Of a stretch of 64,000 nt of DNA, positions 29,457 through 42,910 are shown in pieces (positions within the stretch are counted from its first letter, which is position 1; the number at the start of each line of letters is the position of its first letter). The DNA comes from Streptomyces sp. SID8352. GTDB lineage: Bacteria > Actinomycetota > Actinomycetes > Streptomycetales > Streptomycetaceae. The stretch is taken from contig NZ_WWGX01000012.1 in the NCBI RefSeq assembly GCF_009862265.1, forward strand, positions 62,176-126,175, given 5' to 3'. The notes below the pieces were generated by a model. It was not told where the DNA came from and ran no database searches. It saw only the letters and a list, made by a program, of their open reading frames with translations. The position numbers were made by a program, and so were the translations under genes.

Positions 29457-31676
<2,220 letters not shown>

Positions 31677-31935
31677 CGGTTGAACGTCGCTGGATCGGCG
31701 CATACCAGATGCATACGGGTGGCCAGGCCGCATTCGGGCAACCGTTGACGACCGGTGCCGCAGGGAGCCCTTGGCGGCCTAGTGTTGAGGTTGTGCGCCC
31801 GCCGTGCCCGGTCACGGCCGGGTCGCATGGCCCCTGCCCATGGAACAGGGGGAAGGGGTCTCCCATGCGGAGCCGCTGATGGATGTCGGGCGTCGGGCCG
31901 CGTGGTGGGCACCGCCGGCTGTGAGAGGGACGGGA

Positions 31936-34176
31936 ATGGAACCGACCGAGAGCGCCGCCGCGGGCTCACGGCCGCGCCTGCGGCGACTGGTCAGCGCCTG
32001 GTGGGGCATCAGATCCCCCGCACCGGGGGGCGGCACACCGCGCCCGGCGGTGCCCGGACGCCCCGCCGGGCACCGGACGGCCCTCGCGCTGCCCTGCCGC
32101 TCGGAGGAGCACGCCGACACCGAGCGCCATCCGGCCTGGCCCGCGCTGCCCGCCGTGATCGTCGCCCTCGCCGCGTTCGTGCTGGGCGCCGGGTACTACC
32201 GGGCCCTCAGCGGCGGCCACCCCCTCTTCCCGTCCGGGACCGCGGGCTGGTCGCTGGCCGTGCTCGCCGGCATCGTCGTCGGACACCTCGTCATGCTCGG
32301 CCGCTCCCGCTGGTGGGGAGGGACCGGCTCGGGCGCGGCGCTCACCCTGGCCGTCCTGCTGCTCCACGGCTGGGTGCCGGCCGGGATGGTCAGCCTCACC
32401 GTCGTCGTCCTGGTCGGCGTCGCCCGCCGGGGGAGCTGGCGCCAGGGCGTCCTGCACGGCGCCGTGGACATCCTCGGCATCGCCGCCGGGGCCCTGGTGC
32501 TCGGTGTCTGCGGCTCCGTCCCCACCGTCGAGCACCCCTGGGACCCGACGGCCTGGGGGCCCTACGCGGTGCCCAAGGTGGCGCTGGTCGCCCTCGCCTA
32601 CCTCGTCGTCACCCGCGCCCTGCTCTGGTACCTCCAGACCCCGCGCCCCGGGCTGCCCACCGTCGCCCGCACCGCCCTGCTGCGGCAGGGGCTGCTGGCC
32701 GTCGCCCTGCTCGGCATCGCCCCGCTGATCTGCGTGGTGGCCGTCGCCAAGCCGCTGCTGCTGCCGCTGTTCTCCATTCCCCTGATCGCCCTCGACTCCA
32801 CCCTGTGGATCGCCCGCGCCCGCGCCGAGGAGCAGCTCCGCGACCCGCTCACCGGACTGCCCAACCGGCAGTGGCTGCTGGAGCGCACCTGGACCGCGCT
32901 GGACGAGGCCGAACGCTCCGGGGCCCGCGCCGCCCTCATGCTGATCGACCTCGACCGCTTCCGCTCGGTCAACGACACCCTCGGGCACCTGGCGGGCGAC
33001 CGGCTGCTGCTGCAGACCGCCGACCGGCTCCGCCAGGCCCTCCCGCGCGGGGCGGAGGCCGCCCGGCTCGGCGGCGACGAGTTCGCCGTTTTACTGCCGG
33101 TCGCGGACTCCACCACCGCCGCGGCCCGGGTCGCCCGGGGCCTGGTCACCGAACTCAGCTCCCCGCTCGACCTGGACGGGCTGACCCTCGTCCTGGAGGC
33201 CAGCGCCGGGGTCGCGGTCTTCCCCGACCACGCGCTCGACGCCGAGGGGCTGCTGCGCCGTGCCGACGTGGCGATGTACCAGGCGAAGCGGGACCGCACC
33301 GGGGTGGAGGCCTACGAGTCCAAGCGCGACTCCAACACCCCCGACCGGCTCGGACTCCTGGGCGACCTGCGCCGCGCCCTGGACGCCCACGAGGTGCGCC
33401 TCCACTACCAGCCCAAGGTCCGCTTCGACGGCCAGGTGGCCGGGCTGGAGGCGCTGGTCCGCTGGGTCCACCCGGAGCGGGGCAAGGTGCCGCCGGACGA
33501 GTTCATAGCCATCGCCGAGTCCTCCGGGCTGATGCCCCGCCTCACCGAGTACGTGCTGGAGACGGCGCTCGCCCAGGTCGCCCAGTGGCGCTCGCAGGGG
33601 CTGTTCGTGCCGGTCGCCGTCAACGTCTCCCCGCGCGACGTGCACAGCCCCGGCTTCGCCGGATCGGTCGCCGCCCGGCTCGCCCGGCACGGGGTCCCGG
33701 CGGGAGCGCTCCAACTGGAGATCACCGAGCACGTCCTGCTGGAGGACCCGCAGCGCGCCGCCGACACCCTCAACGCGCTGACCGGACACGGCGTCAAGAT
33801 GTCGCTGGACGACTTCGGCACCGGCTACTCCTCCCTCGTCCACCTGCGCCGGCTCCCCGTCAGCGAGCTGAAGATCGACCGCTCGTTCGTGGCCCGGCTG
33901 GCCGTGGACACCGAGGACGCGGAGATCGTGCGCTGCACCGTCGACCTCGCCCACTCCCTCGGCCTGCTGGTCGTCGCCGAGGGCGTCGAGGACGACGAGA
34001 CCTGGGAGCGGCTGCGCGACCTCGGCTGCGACGCCGTGCAGGGCTGGCTGGTGGCCGCCGCGATGCCGCCGGACGAGACCACCGCCTGGCTGCTCGCCCG
34101 GGGCGCCCGGGGCTGGCAGCGCTCCACCGCCGCGCTGCCCGCCGCCCGGGTCGACGAGCCCCGCCGGACGCCCTGA
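31936..34176 (+). CDS. rmdB: Membrane GGDEF-EAL protein, c-di-GMP phosphodiesterase candidate; contains a TTA codon
   Basis: The 746-aa protein has an N-terminal membrane region of about six or seven helices (residues ~65-290). It continues with a GGDEF domain (GGDEF at 379-383, after [14 protein letters not shown]) and an EAL domain (EAL at 505-507, [10 protein letters not shown] and AEGVE present). The EAL catalytic motifs look intact, so hydrolysis of c-di-GMP is expected. The GGDEF motif is also intact, but the inhibitory-site position reads RGAE instead of RxxD. Leu386, three codons after the motif, is TTA (33091-33093), implying bldA-dependent translation. Position beside ligA, domain layout and TTA codon match what I recall of S. 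coelicolor rmdB (SCO5495). The ATG follows GAGGGA; upstream in-frame starts are possible. Confidence 0.9.
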   Translation: MEPTESAAAGSRPRLRRLVSAWWGIRSPAPGGGTPRPAVPGRPAGHRTALALPCRSEEHADTERHPAWPALPAVIVALAAFVLGAGYYRALSGGHPLFPSGTAGWSLAVLAGIVVGHLVMLGRSRWWGGTGSGAALTLAVLLLHGWVPAGMVSLTVVVLVGVARRGSWRQGVLHGAVDILGIAAGALVLGVCGSVPTVEHPWDPTAWGPYAVPKVALVALAYLVVTRALLWYLQTPRPGLPTVARTALLRQGLLAVALLGIAPLICVVAVAKPLLLPLFSIPLIALDSTLWIARARAEEQLRDPLTGLPNRQWLLERTWTALDEAERSGARAALMLIDLDRFRSVNDTLGHLAGDRLLLQTADRLRQALPRGAEAARLGGDEFAVLLPVADSTTAAARVARGLVTELSSPLDLDGLTLVLEASAGVAVFPDHALDAEGLLRRADVAMYQAKRDRTGVEAYESKRDSNTPDRLGLLGDLRRALDAHEVRLHYQPKVRFDGQVAGLEALVRWVHPERGKVPPDEFIAIAESSGLMPRLTEYVLETALAQVAQWRSQGLFVPVAVNVSPRDVHSPGFAGSVAARLARHGVPAGALQLEITEHVLLEDPQRAADTLNALTGHGVKMSLDDFGTGYSSLVHLRRLPVSELKIDRSFVARLAVDTEDAEIVRCTVDLAHSLGLLVVAEGVEDDETWERLRDLGCDAVQGWLVAAAMPPDETTAWLLARGARGWQRSTAALPAARVDEPRRTP

Positions 34177-34225
34177 CGGCACCCTGACCCTGAGGCCCCC
34201 GCCCCGGGCCCGGCGTCCGGCCCGG

Positions 34226-34255
34226 GCGCCCGCCCGGGGCGCCCCGGGCGGGCGC
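34226..34255. terminator. 30-bp perfect palindrome after rmdB, probable terminator
   Basis: The 15-bp half GCGCCCGCCCGGGGC is followed directly by its reverse complement, 49 bp beyond the rmdB stop. As RNA it would fold into a ~13-bp hairpin with a small loop. Confidence 0.6.
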
Positions 34256-34750
34256 GGGGAGGCGGCGGTCCTCCGCCATCGGGGCCGACCGGTCCGGAGG
34301 CCGGGCCCGGCCGCGCGTCCGCCCGGCGGGCCCCGCGGGCCCGCCCGGTCCCGGACGCCCCCGGCGCGCGGGACCCGGCCCCGCGGCGGGCATGCGCGGC
34401 CGGCCCGCCCTGCGGTACGCCTCGGTGGCGGCCCGCCCGGTGGCGGGCGGCGAAGCCCCGAAGGCCCCGGGCCCTGGAATTCGCCCCGGACCGAGGGGCC
34501 GCCGCCGTGCCGGGCCACCGTGCGCAGCCCCGCCCCCCTCCGCGCCCGCTCGCCGGAATCCCGGGCCGGGCCGTGGGCCAGGGCCGGAAGGGGTCGGCGG
34601 CCCCGGTGTCCGCCCTTCCGCCGGAGCCTCGTCTCGGCGCCCGCCCGCACGGCGGGTGCCTCCCCGGCGCCGCGCGTCGGGAGGCGACCGGCGCCCGCCC
34701 GCCCGCCGGAAACCCGGGCCGGCCCGGATGCCGGGGCCCGACCGGGGCGG

Positions 34751-34866
34751 CGAACCGGGCATGTGCCTGTCCGCCCGTCGGGGGGCGAACCGGGCATGTG
34801 CCTGTCCGCCCGTCGGGCGCCGAACCGCGCATGCGTCTGTCCGCCCGCCGGGGCGAACCCGGCATC
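34751..34866. repeat. 35-bp tandem repeat, about 3.3 copies
   Basis: Units starting at 34751, 34786 and 34821 share CGAACCGGGCATGTGCCTGT followed by CCGCCCGTCGGG. The third is diverged, and a partial fourth begins at 34854. Confidence 0.85.
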
Positions 34867-35040
34867 CCCCGGCCGCCCGTCGGCACACGCCCGCCGGCGC
34901 CTCCGCGCGGGCGTGCCCGCCCCCGGCGCGGCCCCCGACGAATCCACCGAACGGGTGAACATCACCCCGTACCGCGCGGGGCGCCGCCCGGCGGTCGCCG
35001 GGCCGGGGAAACCGATGTACGACCATCCGGCCCGGCCCCA

Positions 35041-35046
35041 TAGGAT
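35041..35046 (+). promoter_or_regulatory. -10 box TAGGAT of the gat operon
   Basis: TAGGAT lies 41 nt before the gatC ATG. The -35 region is not obvious. A short leader with AGAGGA follows. Confidence 0.5.
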
Positions 35047-35086
35047 TGGCTCCAAACCACACACACTCACCCCAGAGGAACGCTGC

Positions 35087-35383
35087 ATGCCTGGCATCAC
35101 GCGCGAGGAGGTCGCCCACCTCGCCCGGCTGGCGCGTCTGGAGCTGAAGCCCGAAGAGCTCGATCACTTCGCGGGACAGCTCGACGACATCATCGGCGCG
35201 GTCGCCCGCGTCAGCGAGGTCGCCGACCAAGACGTACCGCCGACCTCGCACCCGCTCCCGCTGACGAACGTCATGCGGGCGGACGAGGTCCGTCCGTCGC
35301 TCACGCCCGAGCAGGCGCTCTCCGGCGCCCCGGCCCAGGAGCAGCAGCGTTTCAAGGTGCCGCAGATCCTGGGGGAGGAGTAA
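35087..35383 (+). CDS. gatC: Asp/Glu-tRNA amidotransferase subunit C
   Basis: The 98-aa linker subunit stabilises GatA and GatB in the amidotransferase that makes Gln-tRNA(Gln) and/or Asn-tRNA(Asn) from mischarged precursors. Typical features are [20 protein letters not shown], the FAGQLDDII helix and the conserved [12 protein letters not shown]. The ATG follows AGAGGA. It is the first gene of the operon; gatA starts 5 bp after its stop. Confidence 0.95.
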   Translation: MPGITREEVAHLARLARLELKPEELDHFAGQLDDIIGAVARVSEVADQDVPPTSHPLPLTNVMRADEVRPSLTPEQALSGAPAQEQQRFKVPQILGEE

Positions 35384-35388
35384 CCGTC

Positions 35389-36878
<1,490 letters not shown>

Positions 36879-36882
<4 letters not shown>

Positions 36883-37121
36883 GCAAGGCACTGTCGAAGG
36901 CCAAGGGCTTCAAGAAGTCCAAGAACGGCCTCTACCTGTCCATGGCCACCACCGCGTTCGGCGCGCTCGGCATCGCCAAGCAGGCCAGGCAGGCCCGCGC
37001 CGAGAGCGACACGCTCCGGCTGGTCGACGCCGCCGTGTCCGCCGCCGCGATCGTCACCGGCCTCGCCATCCTCTACCGCGAGGTGAAGCGCCTCGGCGAC
37101 GACGACGTCCTGCTGGGCTGA
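36879..37121 (+). CDS. Small membrane protein between gatA and gatB, 80 aa
   Basis: The protein [19 protein letters not shown]... has a Lys-rich N-terminus (residues 1-17). An amphipathic or weakly hydrophobic helix follows ([20 protein letters not shown]), then one clear membrane segment ([21 protein letters not shown], ~52-72) and a short acidic end. The GTG start overlaps the gatA stop, with GGAGG 10 nt upstream, and gatB starts 15 bp later. It is therefore embedded in the amidotransferase operon and translationally coupled. I recall small genes in this place in other Streptomyces, but no function is known. It is not one of the three canonical subunits. Confidence 0.8.
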
Positions 37122-37136
37122 GAGGGAAGTTTCACC

Positions 37137-38651
37137 GTGACCACCACGACCGACCTGGTGTCGTACGAGGACGCGCTGGCGTCGTACGACCCCGTCATGG
37201 GCCTTGAGGTCCATGTCGAACTCGGCACCCGCACCAAGATGTTCTGCGGCTGCTCCACCGCGCTCGGCTCCGGACCGAACACCCAGACCTGCCCGGTCTG
37301 CCTCGGCATGCCCGGCGCGCTCCCGGTCGTCAACGCGACCGGCGTGGAGTCCGCGATCAGGATCGGCCTCGCGCTGAACTGCGAGATCGCCGAGTGGTGC
37401 CGCTTCGCCCGGAAGAACTACTTCTATCCGGACATGCCGAAGAACTTCCAGACCTCCCAGTACGACGAGCCGATCGCCTTCGACGGCTACCTCGACGTAC
37501 AGCTGGAGGACGGCGAGACCTTCCGGGTGCAGATCGAGCGCGCCCACATGGAGGAGGACACCGGCAAGTCGACGCACGTCGGCGGCGCCACCGGCCGCAT
37601 CCACGGCGCCTCGCACTCCCTGCTCGACTACAACCGGGCCGGCATCCCGCTCATTGAGATCGTCACCAGGCCCATCGAGGGCGCGGGCGAGCGGGCCCCG
37701 GAGGTCGCGCGGGCGTACGTCCGGGAGCTGCGCGAGGTCATCCGGGCGCTCGGCGTGTCCGACGCCCGCATGGAGATGGGCCAGATGCGCTGCGACGTGA
37801 ACCTGTCGCTGCGCCCGCACGGCCGCGAGCGGTTCGGCACCCGCAGCGAGACCAAGAACGTCAACTCGCTGCGCTCCGTGGAGCGCGCCGCCCGCTTCGA
37901 GATCCAGCGGCACGCCGCGGTCCTCTCCTCGGGCGGCACGATCATCCAGGAGACCCGCCACTTCCACGAGGACACGGGGTCCACCACCTCGGGCCGGGTG
38001 AAGGAGGAGGCGGAGGACTACCGGTACTTCCCGGAGCCCGACCTGGTGCCGGTCGCCCCGTCCCGCGAGTGGGTCGAGGAGATCCGCGCCGCGCTGCCCG
38101 AGCTGCCGCTGGTGCGCCGCAACCGGCTCCGCGAGGAGTGGGGCGTGAGCGGCACCGAGATGCAGGCGATCCTCAACGCCGGTGCCCTGGAGCCGATCGT
38201 CGCGACGATCGACGCCGGCGCCGACGCGGCCTCCGCCCGCAAGTGGTGGATGGGCGAGCTGGCCCGCAGCGCCAACGAGTCCGGCACCGCGCTGGACGAG
38301 CTGGCGATCACCCCGGCGCAGGTCGCCCGGGTGTCCGAGCTGGTCGCCGGGGGCGATCTCAACGACAAGCTGGCCCGCCAGGTCATCGAGGGCGTGCTCG
38401 CCGGGGAGGGCACCCCGGACGAGGTCGTCGACCGCCGCGGCCTGAAGGTCGTCTCCGACGAGGGCGCCCTGACCACCGCCGTCGACGAGGCCATCGCGGG
38501 CAACCCGGGCATCGCGGACAAGATCCGCGGTGGCAAGGTGGCCGCGGCCGGCGCCCTGGTCGGCGCGGTCATGAAGGCGACCCGCGGCCAGGCGGACGCG
38601 GCCCGGGTCAAGGAGCTGATCCTGGAGCGGCTCGGCGTCACCGAGGGCTGA
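37137..38651 (+). CDS. gatB: Asp/Glu-tRNA amidotransferase subunit B
   Basis: The 504-aa subunit binds the mischarged tRNA and activates its acyl group with ATP. Family features are [56 protein letters not shown] and [14 protein letters not shown]. The C-terminal GatB/YqeY domain ends [16 protein letters not shown] at 37137 follows GAGGGA. A terminator-like hairpin begins 5 nt after the stop. Confidence 0.97.
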   Translation: MTTTTDLVSYEDALASYDPVMGLEVHVELGTRTKMFCGCSTALGSGPNTQTCPVCLGMPGALPVVNATGVESAIRIGLALNCEIAEWCRFARKNYFYPDMPKNFQTSQYDEPIAFDGYLDVQLEDGETFRVQIERAHMEEDTGKSTHVGGATGRIHGASHSLLDYNRAGIPLIEIVTRPIEGAGERAPEVARAYVRELREVIRALGVSDARMEMGQMRCDVNLSLRPHGRERFGTRSETKNVNSLRSVERAARFEIQRHAAVLSSGGTIIQETRHFHEDTGSTTSGRVKEEAEDYRYFPEPDLVPVAPSREWVEEIRAALPELPLVRRNRLREEWGVSGTEMQAILNAGALEPIVATIDAGADAASARKWWMGELARSANESGTALDELAITPAQVARVSELVAGGDLNDKLARQVIEGVLAGEGTPDEVVDRRGLKVVSDEGALTTAVDEAIAGNPGIADKIRGGKVAAAGALVGAVMKATRGQADAARVKELILERLGVTEG

Positions 38652-39088
38652 TCCACGCCGCCGGGCCCGGCCCGGCGGCGGTGCCCGAAGGGGCGGTGCG
38701 CGGGACCCGGTCCCGGCGCGCCGCCCCTTCCGCGTTCACCGGACCGGGACCGGGCCGGGGGCGGCAGGTCGCCCGTGTCGCGGCCGTCGGGAGACCGCCG
38801 GGGGAGACGCGCACCGTACCCGCAGCCCGCAGCCCGCAGCCCCTTCCCGGGTCCCGTGCCCCGGCGGGCGCCGGCCGCCGCAACCGGCCCGCCCGGCGGG
38901 TGGGGGAGAACCTCCCGCACTGCTGTGAATAAGCACACGAAGTCCGCAAAGGATCATTTCCGGCTGCGAGAGTGGGATTCGCACGGCTCATGTGTTCTTC
39001 GTCGGCCGTTCACTCGCCGAATGCCCGCCATTCCGTGACGGACGGTTTCCGGCCAAGATCCACCATCACACCCCCCGGGAGCCTGATC
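38652..39088. other. Intergenic region, 437 bp, between gatB and the MMPL gene
   Basis: After the gatB hairpin the sequence is GC-rich spacer. The last ~150 bp (38930-39060) are clearly less GC-rich and presumably contain the promoter of the MMPL gene. No gene is visible. Confidence 0.5.
38656..38680 (+). terminator. Hairpin after gatB
   Basis: An 11-bp perfect stem CGCCGCCGGGC with a 3-nt loop lies 5 nt beyond the gatB stop. Confidence 0.7.
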
Positions 39089-41410
39089 GTGGCAGCCCTC
39101 GCACGCTGGTGCCTCCGGCGGCGTCTCCTCGTCGTCCTGCTCTGGCTGCTCGCCCTCGGCGGCGTGGGGTCGGCCGCCCTCGTCGCGGGATCCTCGTACG
39201 CCAACGACTACGGCATCCCCGGCACCGACGCCGACCGCGCCTACCAGCTCCTCCACGAGGGCTTCCCGGGCCTCGACGGGGACAGCGACACCATCGTCTG
39301 GCACACCGGTTCCGGCAGCGTCCGCGCCGCCGACGTCGAGCAGACCATGACCCGCACCCTGGACCGCGTCGCCGAGCTGCCCGGGGTGGTCTCGGTCACC
39401 GGGCCCTACGACGGTCCCGGCTCCGGCATGATCAGCGAGGACGGCCGCACCGCCTACGCCACGGTCACCTTCGCCGACGCCGTCGAGGACCTCGACCCGG
39501 CCCGTGCCGAGGCCGTCGTCGACACCGCCGGACAGGCCCGCGCCGACGGGCTCCAGGTCGAGCTGGGCGGCAGCGCCATCGCCCTCACCCAGTCCTCCGG
39601 CGGGCACCTGGCCGAGATCGTCGGGGTCGCCGTCGCCGCGGTGGTGCTCTTCGTCGCCTTCGGCTCGCTCGCCGCCTCCCTGCTGCCCATCGCCACCGCC
39701 CTGGTCTCCGTCGGCACCGCCTACGCCGGGATCACCCTGCTCGGCCACGTCATGACCGTGGCCGACTTCGCGCCGATGCTCGGCACCCTCATCGGGCTCG
39801 GCGTCGGCATCGACTACGCCCTGTTCATCGTCACCCGGCACCGACGGGGGCTGAAACGGGGCCTGTCCGTCACCGAGGCCGCCGAGAACGCCGTCGCCAC
39901 CACCGGGCGGGCCGTCGTCTTCGCGGGCGCCACCGTGTGCATCGCCCTGCTGGGCATGCTCATCCTCCGGCTGAGCTTCCTCAACGGCGTCGCCATCGCC
40001 GCCGGCCTCACCGTGGTCCTCACCGTCGCCGCCTCCGTAACCCTCCTCCCGGCCCTGCTGTCGTACATCGGCCCGCGCGCCCTGAGCCGCCGAGAACGGC
40101 GCCGCCTGGCCCGCTCCGGGCCCCAGCCCGAACTGCCCACCGGCTTCGCCGCCCGCTGGTCCGCCTTCGTCGAGCGCCGGCCCAAGCTGCTCGGCGCCCT
40201 CGCCCTGGTGGTCATCACCCTGCTCGCCCTGCCCACCCTCGGGCTCCGCCTGGGCACCTCCGACCAGGGCAACGACCCCCGCTCCACCACCACCCGCCAG
40301 GCCTACGACCTGCTCGCCGACGGCTTCGGCCCCGGCGTCAACGGGCCTCTCACCCTCGTCACCGAGGTCGACGGAGCCGGGGACCGGCTCGCCCTGGACA
40401 ACCTCGGCACCGCCCTGCGCGCCACCGAGGGCGTCGCCTCCGTCAGCCCCGTGACCTACAACGCCGGGGGCGACACGGCACGGCTCGCCGTGGTGCCCGA
40501 GTCGGCCCCGCAGTCCGAGGCCACCAGCGACCTCGTCCAGCGGCTGCGCTCCGACGTGCTGCCCCGCGCCGAGGCCGGGACCACCCTCGACGTCCACGTC
40601 GGCGGCGTCACGGCCGGGTACGACGACTTCGCCCGGGTCATCATCGGCAAGCTGCCGCTGTTCGTCGGCGTCGTCATCGGCCTGGGCTGCCTGCTGCTCC
40701 TGCTGGCCTTCCGCTCCGTCGGCATCCCCCTGAAGGCCGCCGCGATGAACGTCGCCGCCGTCGCCGCCTCCTTCGGCGTCGTCGTGGCGATCTTCCAGTG
40801 GGGCTGGGGGAGCGAACTGCTGGGCCTGGGCAGCGCCGGACCCATCGAGCCCTTCCTGCCGGTGATCATGGTGTCGGTCCTCTTCGGGCTCTCCATGGAC
40901 TACCAGGTCTTCCTGGTCAGCCGGATGTACGAGGAGTGGCTGGAGACCGGGGACAACCGCCGGGCGGTCCGGGTCGGCCTCGCCGAGACCAGCCGGGTGA
41001 TCAACTCCGCCGCCGTCATCATGATCTCGGTCTTCCTCGCCTTCGTGCTCAGCGGCGAGCGGATCATCGCCATGTTCGGCATCGCCCTGGCCGCCGCCGT
41101 CGCCCTGGACGCCTTCGTCCTGCGCACCCTGCTGGTGCCCGCCCTGATGCACCTGCTGGGCCGGGCCAACTGGTGGCTGCCCCGCCGCCTGGACGCCCTG
41201 CTGCCCCGGCTGAGCATCGAGCCGCCCGAGTGCCGCGCGGCCCATGAGAGGCTGGCCGCCGCGACGGACGCCGCGGTGGCGGACGTCCTGACCGGGGGCG
41301 CCCCGGCCGGGGACCCCCTGGAAGAGAGTGGCCGGACGGAGGACGCGCTGGCGTCCGCCGCCCCGGCGGACGAGGAGCGTCAGCACGATGTACGCGATAC
41401 CACTGGGTGA
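39089..41410 (+). CDS. MMPL/RND family transporter
   Basis: The 773-aa inner-membrane protein has two MMPL repeats, each with a first helix, a large external loop and five further helices. The hallmark acidic residues in the fourth-helix region are seen twice: GLGVGIDYALFIVTRH and FGLSMDYQVFLVSRMYEEW, with ATTGRAVVFAGATVCIALLGML in the first repeat. Such proteins export lipids or hydrophobic metabolites by proton motive force; the cargo is unknown. The C-terminal ~60 residues are hydrophilic. GTG at 39089 follows CGGGAG; the frame is open 39 codons further upstream without a start signal. The 3' end overlaps the GNAT gene by 23 bp. Confidence 0.9.
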   Translation: MAALARWCLRRRLLVVLLWLLALGGVGSAALVAGSSYANDYGIPGTDADRAYQLLHEGFPGLDGDSDTIVWHTGSGSVRAADVEQTMTRTLDRVAELPGVVSVTGPYDGPGSGMISEDGRTAYATVTFADAVEDLDPARAEAVVDTAGQARADGLQVELGGSAIALTQSSGGHLAEIVGVAVAAVVLFVAFGSLAASLLPIATALVSVGTAYAGITLLGHVMTVADFAPMLGTLIGLGVGIDYALFIVTRHRRGLKRGLSVTEAAENAVATTGRAVVFAGATVCIALLGMLILRLSFLNGVAIAAGLTVVLTVAASVTLLPALLSYIGPRALSRRERRRLARSGPQPELPTGFAARWSAFVERRPKLLGALALVVITLLALPTLGLRLGTSDQGNDPRSTTTRQAYDLLADGFGPGVNGPLTLVTEVDGAGDRLALDNLGTALRATEGVASVSPVTYNAGGDTARLAVVPESAPQSEATSDLVQRLRSDVLPRAEAGTTLDVHVGGVTAGYDDFARVIIGKLPLFVGVVIGLGCLLLLLAFRSVGIPLKAAAMNVAAVAASFGVVVAIFQWGWGSELLGLGSAGPIEPFLPVIMVSVLFGLSMDYQVFLVSRMYEEWLETGDNRRAVRVGLAETSRVINSAAVIMISVFLAFVLSGERIIAMFGIALAAAVALDAFVLRTLLVPALMHLLGRANWWLPRRLDALLPRLSIEPPECRAAHERLAAATDAAVADVLTGGAPAGDPLEESGRTEDALASAAPADEERQHDVRDTTG

Positions 41411-41963
41411 CGACGGCGCCGAACTGCGCCCCCTGGAGACCTGGCACGCCGAGGAGTTCCTGGCCCACCTGGACCGGGGCCGGGAGTTCATCAACGAGCA
41501 CGTCCCGTTCGGCTCCCGCGCCACCGACCTCGACTCGGCCCGCGCCCTGCTCCGCTCCTACGCCGACCGGCACGCCGCCGACACCGGCTTCCTGCACGGG
41601 CTGTGGCTGGACGGCACGCTCGTCGGCGGTGTCCTCTTCCCCGACTTCGACGCCGCCACCGGGGTCTGCGAGATCGGCTGCTGGCTGGAGCCCGCCGCCA
41701 CCGGCCGGGGCCTGGTCGCCCGCGGCGCCCGCGTCCTGATCGACTGGGCCTTCGACCGGCGTGGCATGCACCGCGTCGAGTGGCACGCCTCCGCCGCCAA
41801 CCTCCCCAGCGTCAACGCCGCCCGGCGGCTCGGCATGACGCTGGAGGGCGTCCGGCGCGAGAGCTTCCCCTACCGGGGCGTCCGCCAGGACATGGAGGTG
41901 TGGTCGGTCCTCGCCCCCGAGTGGCGCGCGGCGCGCGACCGCGGGGCCGCGGCCGACCGTTAA
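41388..41963 (+). CDS. GNAT acetyltransferase (RimJ/RimL type)
   Basis: The 191-aa protein contains the acetyl-CoA-binding region GCWLEPAATGRGLVARGARVLIDWAF. The RimJ/RimL-type end follows: HRVEWHASAANLPSVNAARRLGMTLEGVRRESFPYRGVRQDMEVWSVL. It may acetylate a ribosomal protein, another N-terminus or a small molecule. The ATG lies inside the end of the MMPL gene with GAGGAG ~10 nt upstream, suggesting coupling to the transporter. Confidence 0.88.
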   Translation: MYAIPLGDDGAELRPLETWHAEEFLAHLDRGREFINEHVPFGSRATDLDSARALLRSYADRHAADTGFLHGLWLDGTLVGGVLFPDFDAATGVCEIGCWLEPAATGRGLVARGARVLIDWAFDRRGMHRVEWHASAANLPSVNAARRLGMTLEGVRRESFPYRGVRQDMEVWSVLAPEWRAARDRGAAADR

Positions 41964-41985
41964 GGGACCTCTCAGAGAGCGTCCG

Positions 41986-41991
41986 TACGGT
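41986..41991 (+). promoter_or_regulatory. -10 box TACGGT for a leaderless transcript
   Basis: TACGGT lies 7 nt before the ATG at 41999. No ribosome-binding site is present. Confidence 0.45.
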
Positions 41992-41998
41992 GCGGGAC

Positions 41999-42682
41999 AT
42001 GGGAACGAGGACAGTGGACGAGAGCGGCGCGACGTCCGACGAGAGCACCACCGGCACGACCGCGTCCGGTACCGCCGACGGCGGGGTCATCACCCGCCCG
42101 GCCGCCGGGGCGGACGGCCCCGCGGCCGTCCCCGCCGCCGGGGACGGGGCTGCCGGGGAGACCGCCGAGGACGCGGGCGGCGCCGAGGACGCGGGCGCCG
42201 CGGTGGACGCGGGCACCGTGGTGGACGGGGACGCCGCCGAGGACGGGGACGCCGTCGCCGGTGCGTTTGACGGAGCCGCCGCCCCGGCCCCCGGCGTCGG
42301 CCAGGGCGCGGGCGCCGTCGTCTCCGCGGGGCTCGGCGTGGTCTCGCTGACCGGCGGCTGGATCGGCACCGTGGCCTCCGCCCGGGAATCCGTGATCGGC
42401 CAGTTGGAGACCAGCGCCTCCTCCGACGTCGCCACCATGATCGAGAAGGGCTACGGCAACGCCTGGCAGGCCACCGCCCTCTGGGGCGGCCTGTTCGCGC
42501 TGACCGCGCTGATCGTCGGCGTCGTCGTCCTGGCCCGACCCGCCTTCGGGGCGCCCGGCGCGCCCCAGGCCCCCTGGATCAAGTCCGTCGCCTGGGCCGG
42601 AATCGCCCTCGGCGTGATCGGCCTGCTGCTCGCCGTGCTCAAGTACACCGATGTCCTGCTGGGGCTGCCGTCGGCCGGCTGA
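41999..42682 (+). CDS. Membrane protein with long acidic Ala/Gly-rich N-terminus, 227 aa
   Basis: Residues 1-100 are low-complexity and acidic (repeated AED, AGAA, VDG, GDA units), probably disordered and cytoplasmic. Three hydrophobic segments follow (GAVVSAGLGVVSLTGGWIG, ATALWGGLFALTALIVGVVVLA and SVAWAGIALGVIGLLLAVL), separated by short loops. The region before the second segment reads SASSDVATMIEKGYGNAW. I do not recognise a named family. The start is supported by the -10 box 7 nt upstream. It is a single gene bounded downstream by a long inverted repeat. Confidence 0.75.
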   Translation: MGTRTVDESGATSDESTTGTTASGTADGGVITRPAAGADGPAAVPAAGDGAAGETAEDAGGAEDAGAAVDAGTVVDGDAAEDGDAVAGAFDGAAAPAPGVGQGAGAVVSAGLGVVSLTGGWIGTVASARESVIGQLETSASSDVATMIEKGYGNAWQATALWGGLFALTALIVGVVVLARPAFGAPGAPQAPWIKSVAWAGIALGVIGLLLAVLKYTDVLLGLPSAG

Positions 42683-42701
42683 CCCCCGGCGCACCCCCCG
42701 T

Positions 42702-42756
42702 CTGAGGGGCCTTAGCCCGTCCGGTGCCCTCCGGACGCGCGTCTAAGGCCCCTCAG
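42702..42756. terminator. Long inverted repeat with inner hairpin
   Basis: Arms CTGAGGGGCCTTAG (42702-42715) and CTAAGGCCCCTCAG (42743-42756) are fully complementary. The 27-nt loop contains its own 6-bp stem GTCCGG/CCGGAC. It starts 19 nt after the preceding gene, so it is probably a terminator, possibly acting in both directions. Confidence 0.75.
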
Positions 42757-42910
42757 CCGCGTCCGGGCACCCGCGAGGGGCCGGAGGATGCGGCAGACGC
42801 CCGATGTGGCGCACCCCCCTGGGACACGAGAGTGGAGGCATCGCGGATTCCGGGCACCGAACCGCCCGGCCGACGCGACGACCGCCCTCTTCCGCCCGTG
42901 AGGACACGCC

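Larger units (their letters stand above)
34177..35086. other. Intergenic region, 910 bp, repeats but no credible gene
   Basis: It holds a 30-bp palindrome (34226-34255), a 35-bp tandem repeat array (34751-34866) and, at the right end, the gatC promoter (TAGGAT at 35041). Open frames in the middle consist of Pro/Arg/Gly runs on both strands, without ribosome-binding sites. Confidence 0.55.

Noticed and set aside
34751-34866. CRISPR-like array
   Set aside because: The repeats are directly adjacent, with no unique spacers and no cas genes nearby.
34256-34980. Possible protein gene on either strand in the rmdB-gatC spacer
   Set aside because: Frames are long only because of GC content; translation across the tandem repeats gives repetitive noise with no start signal.
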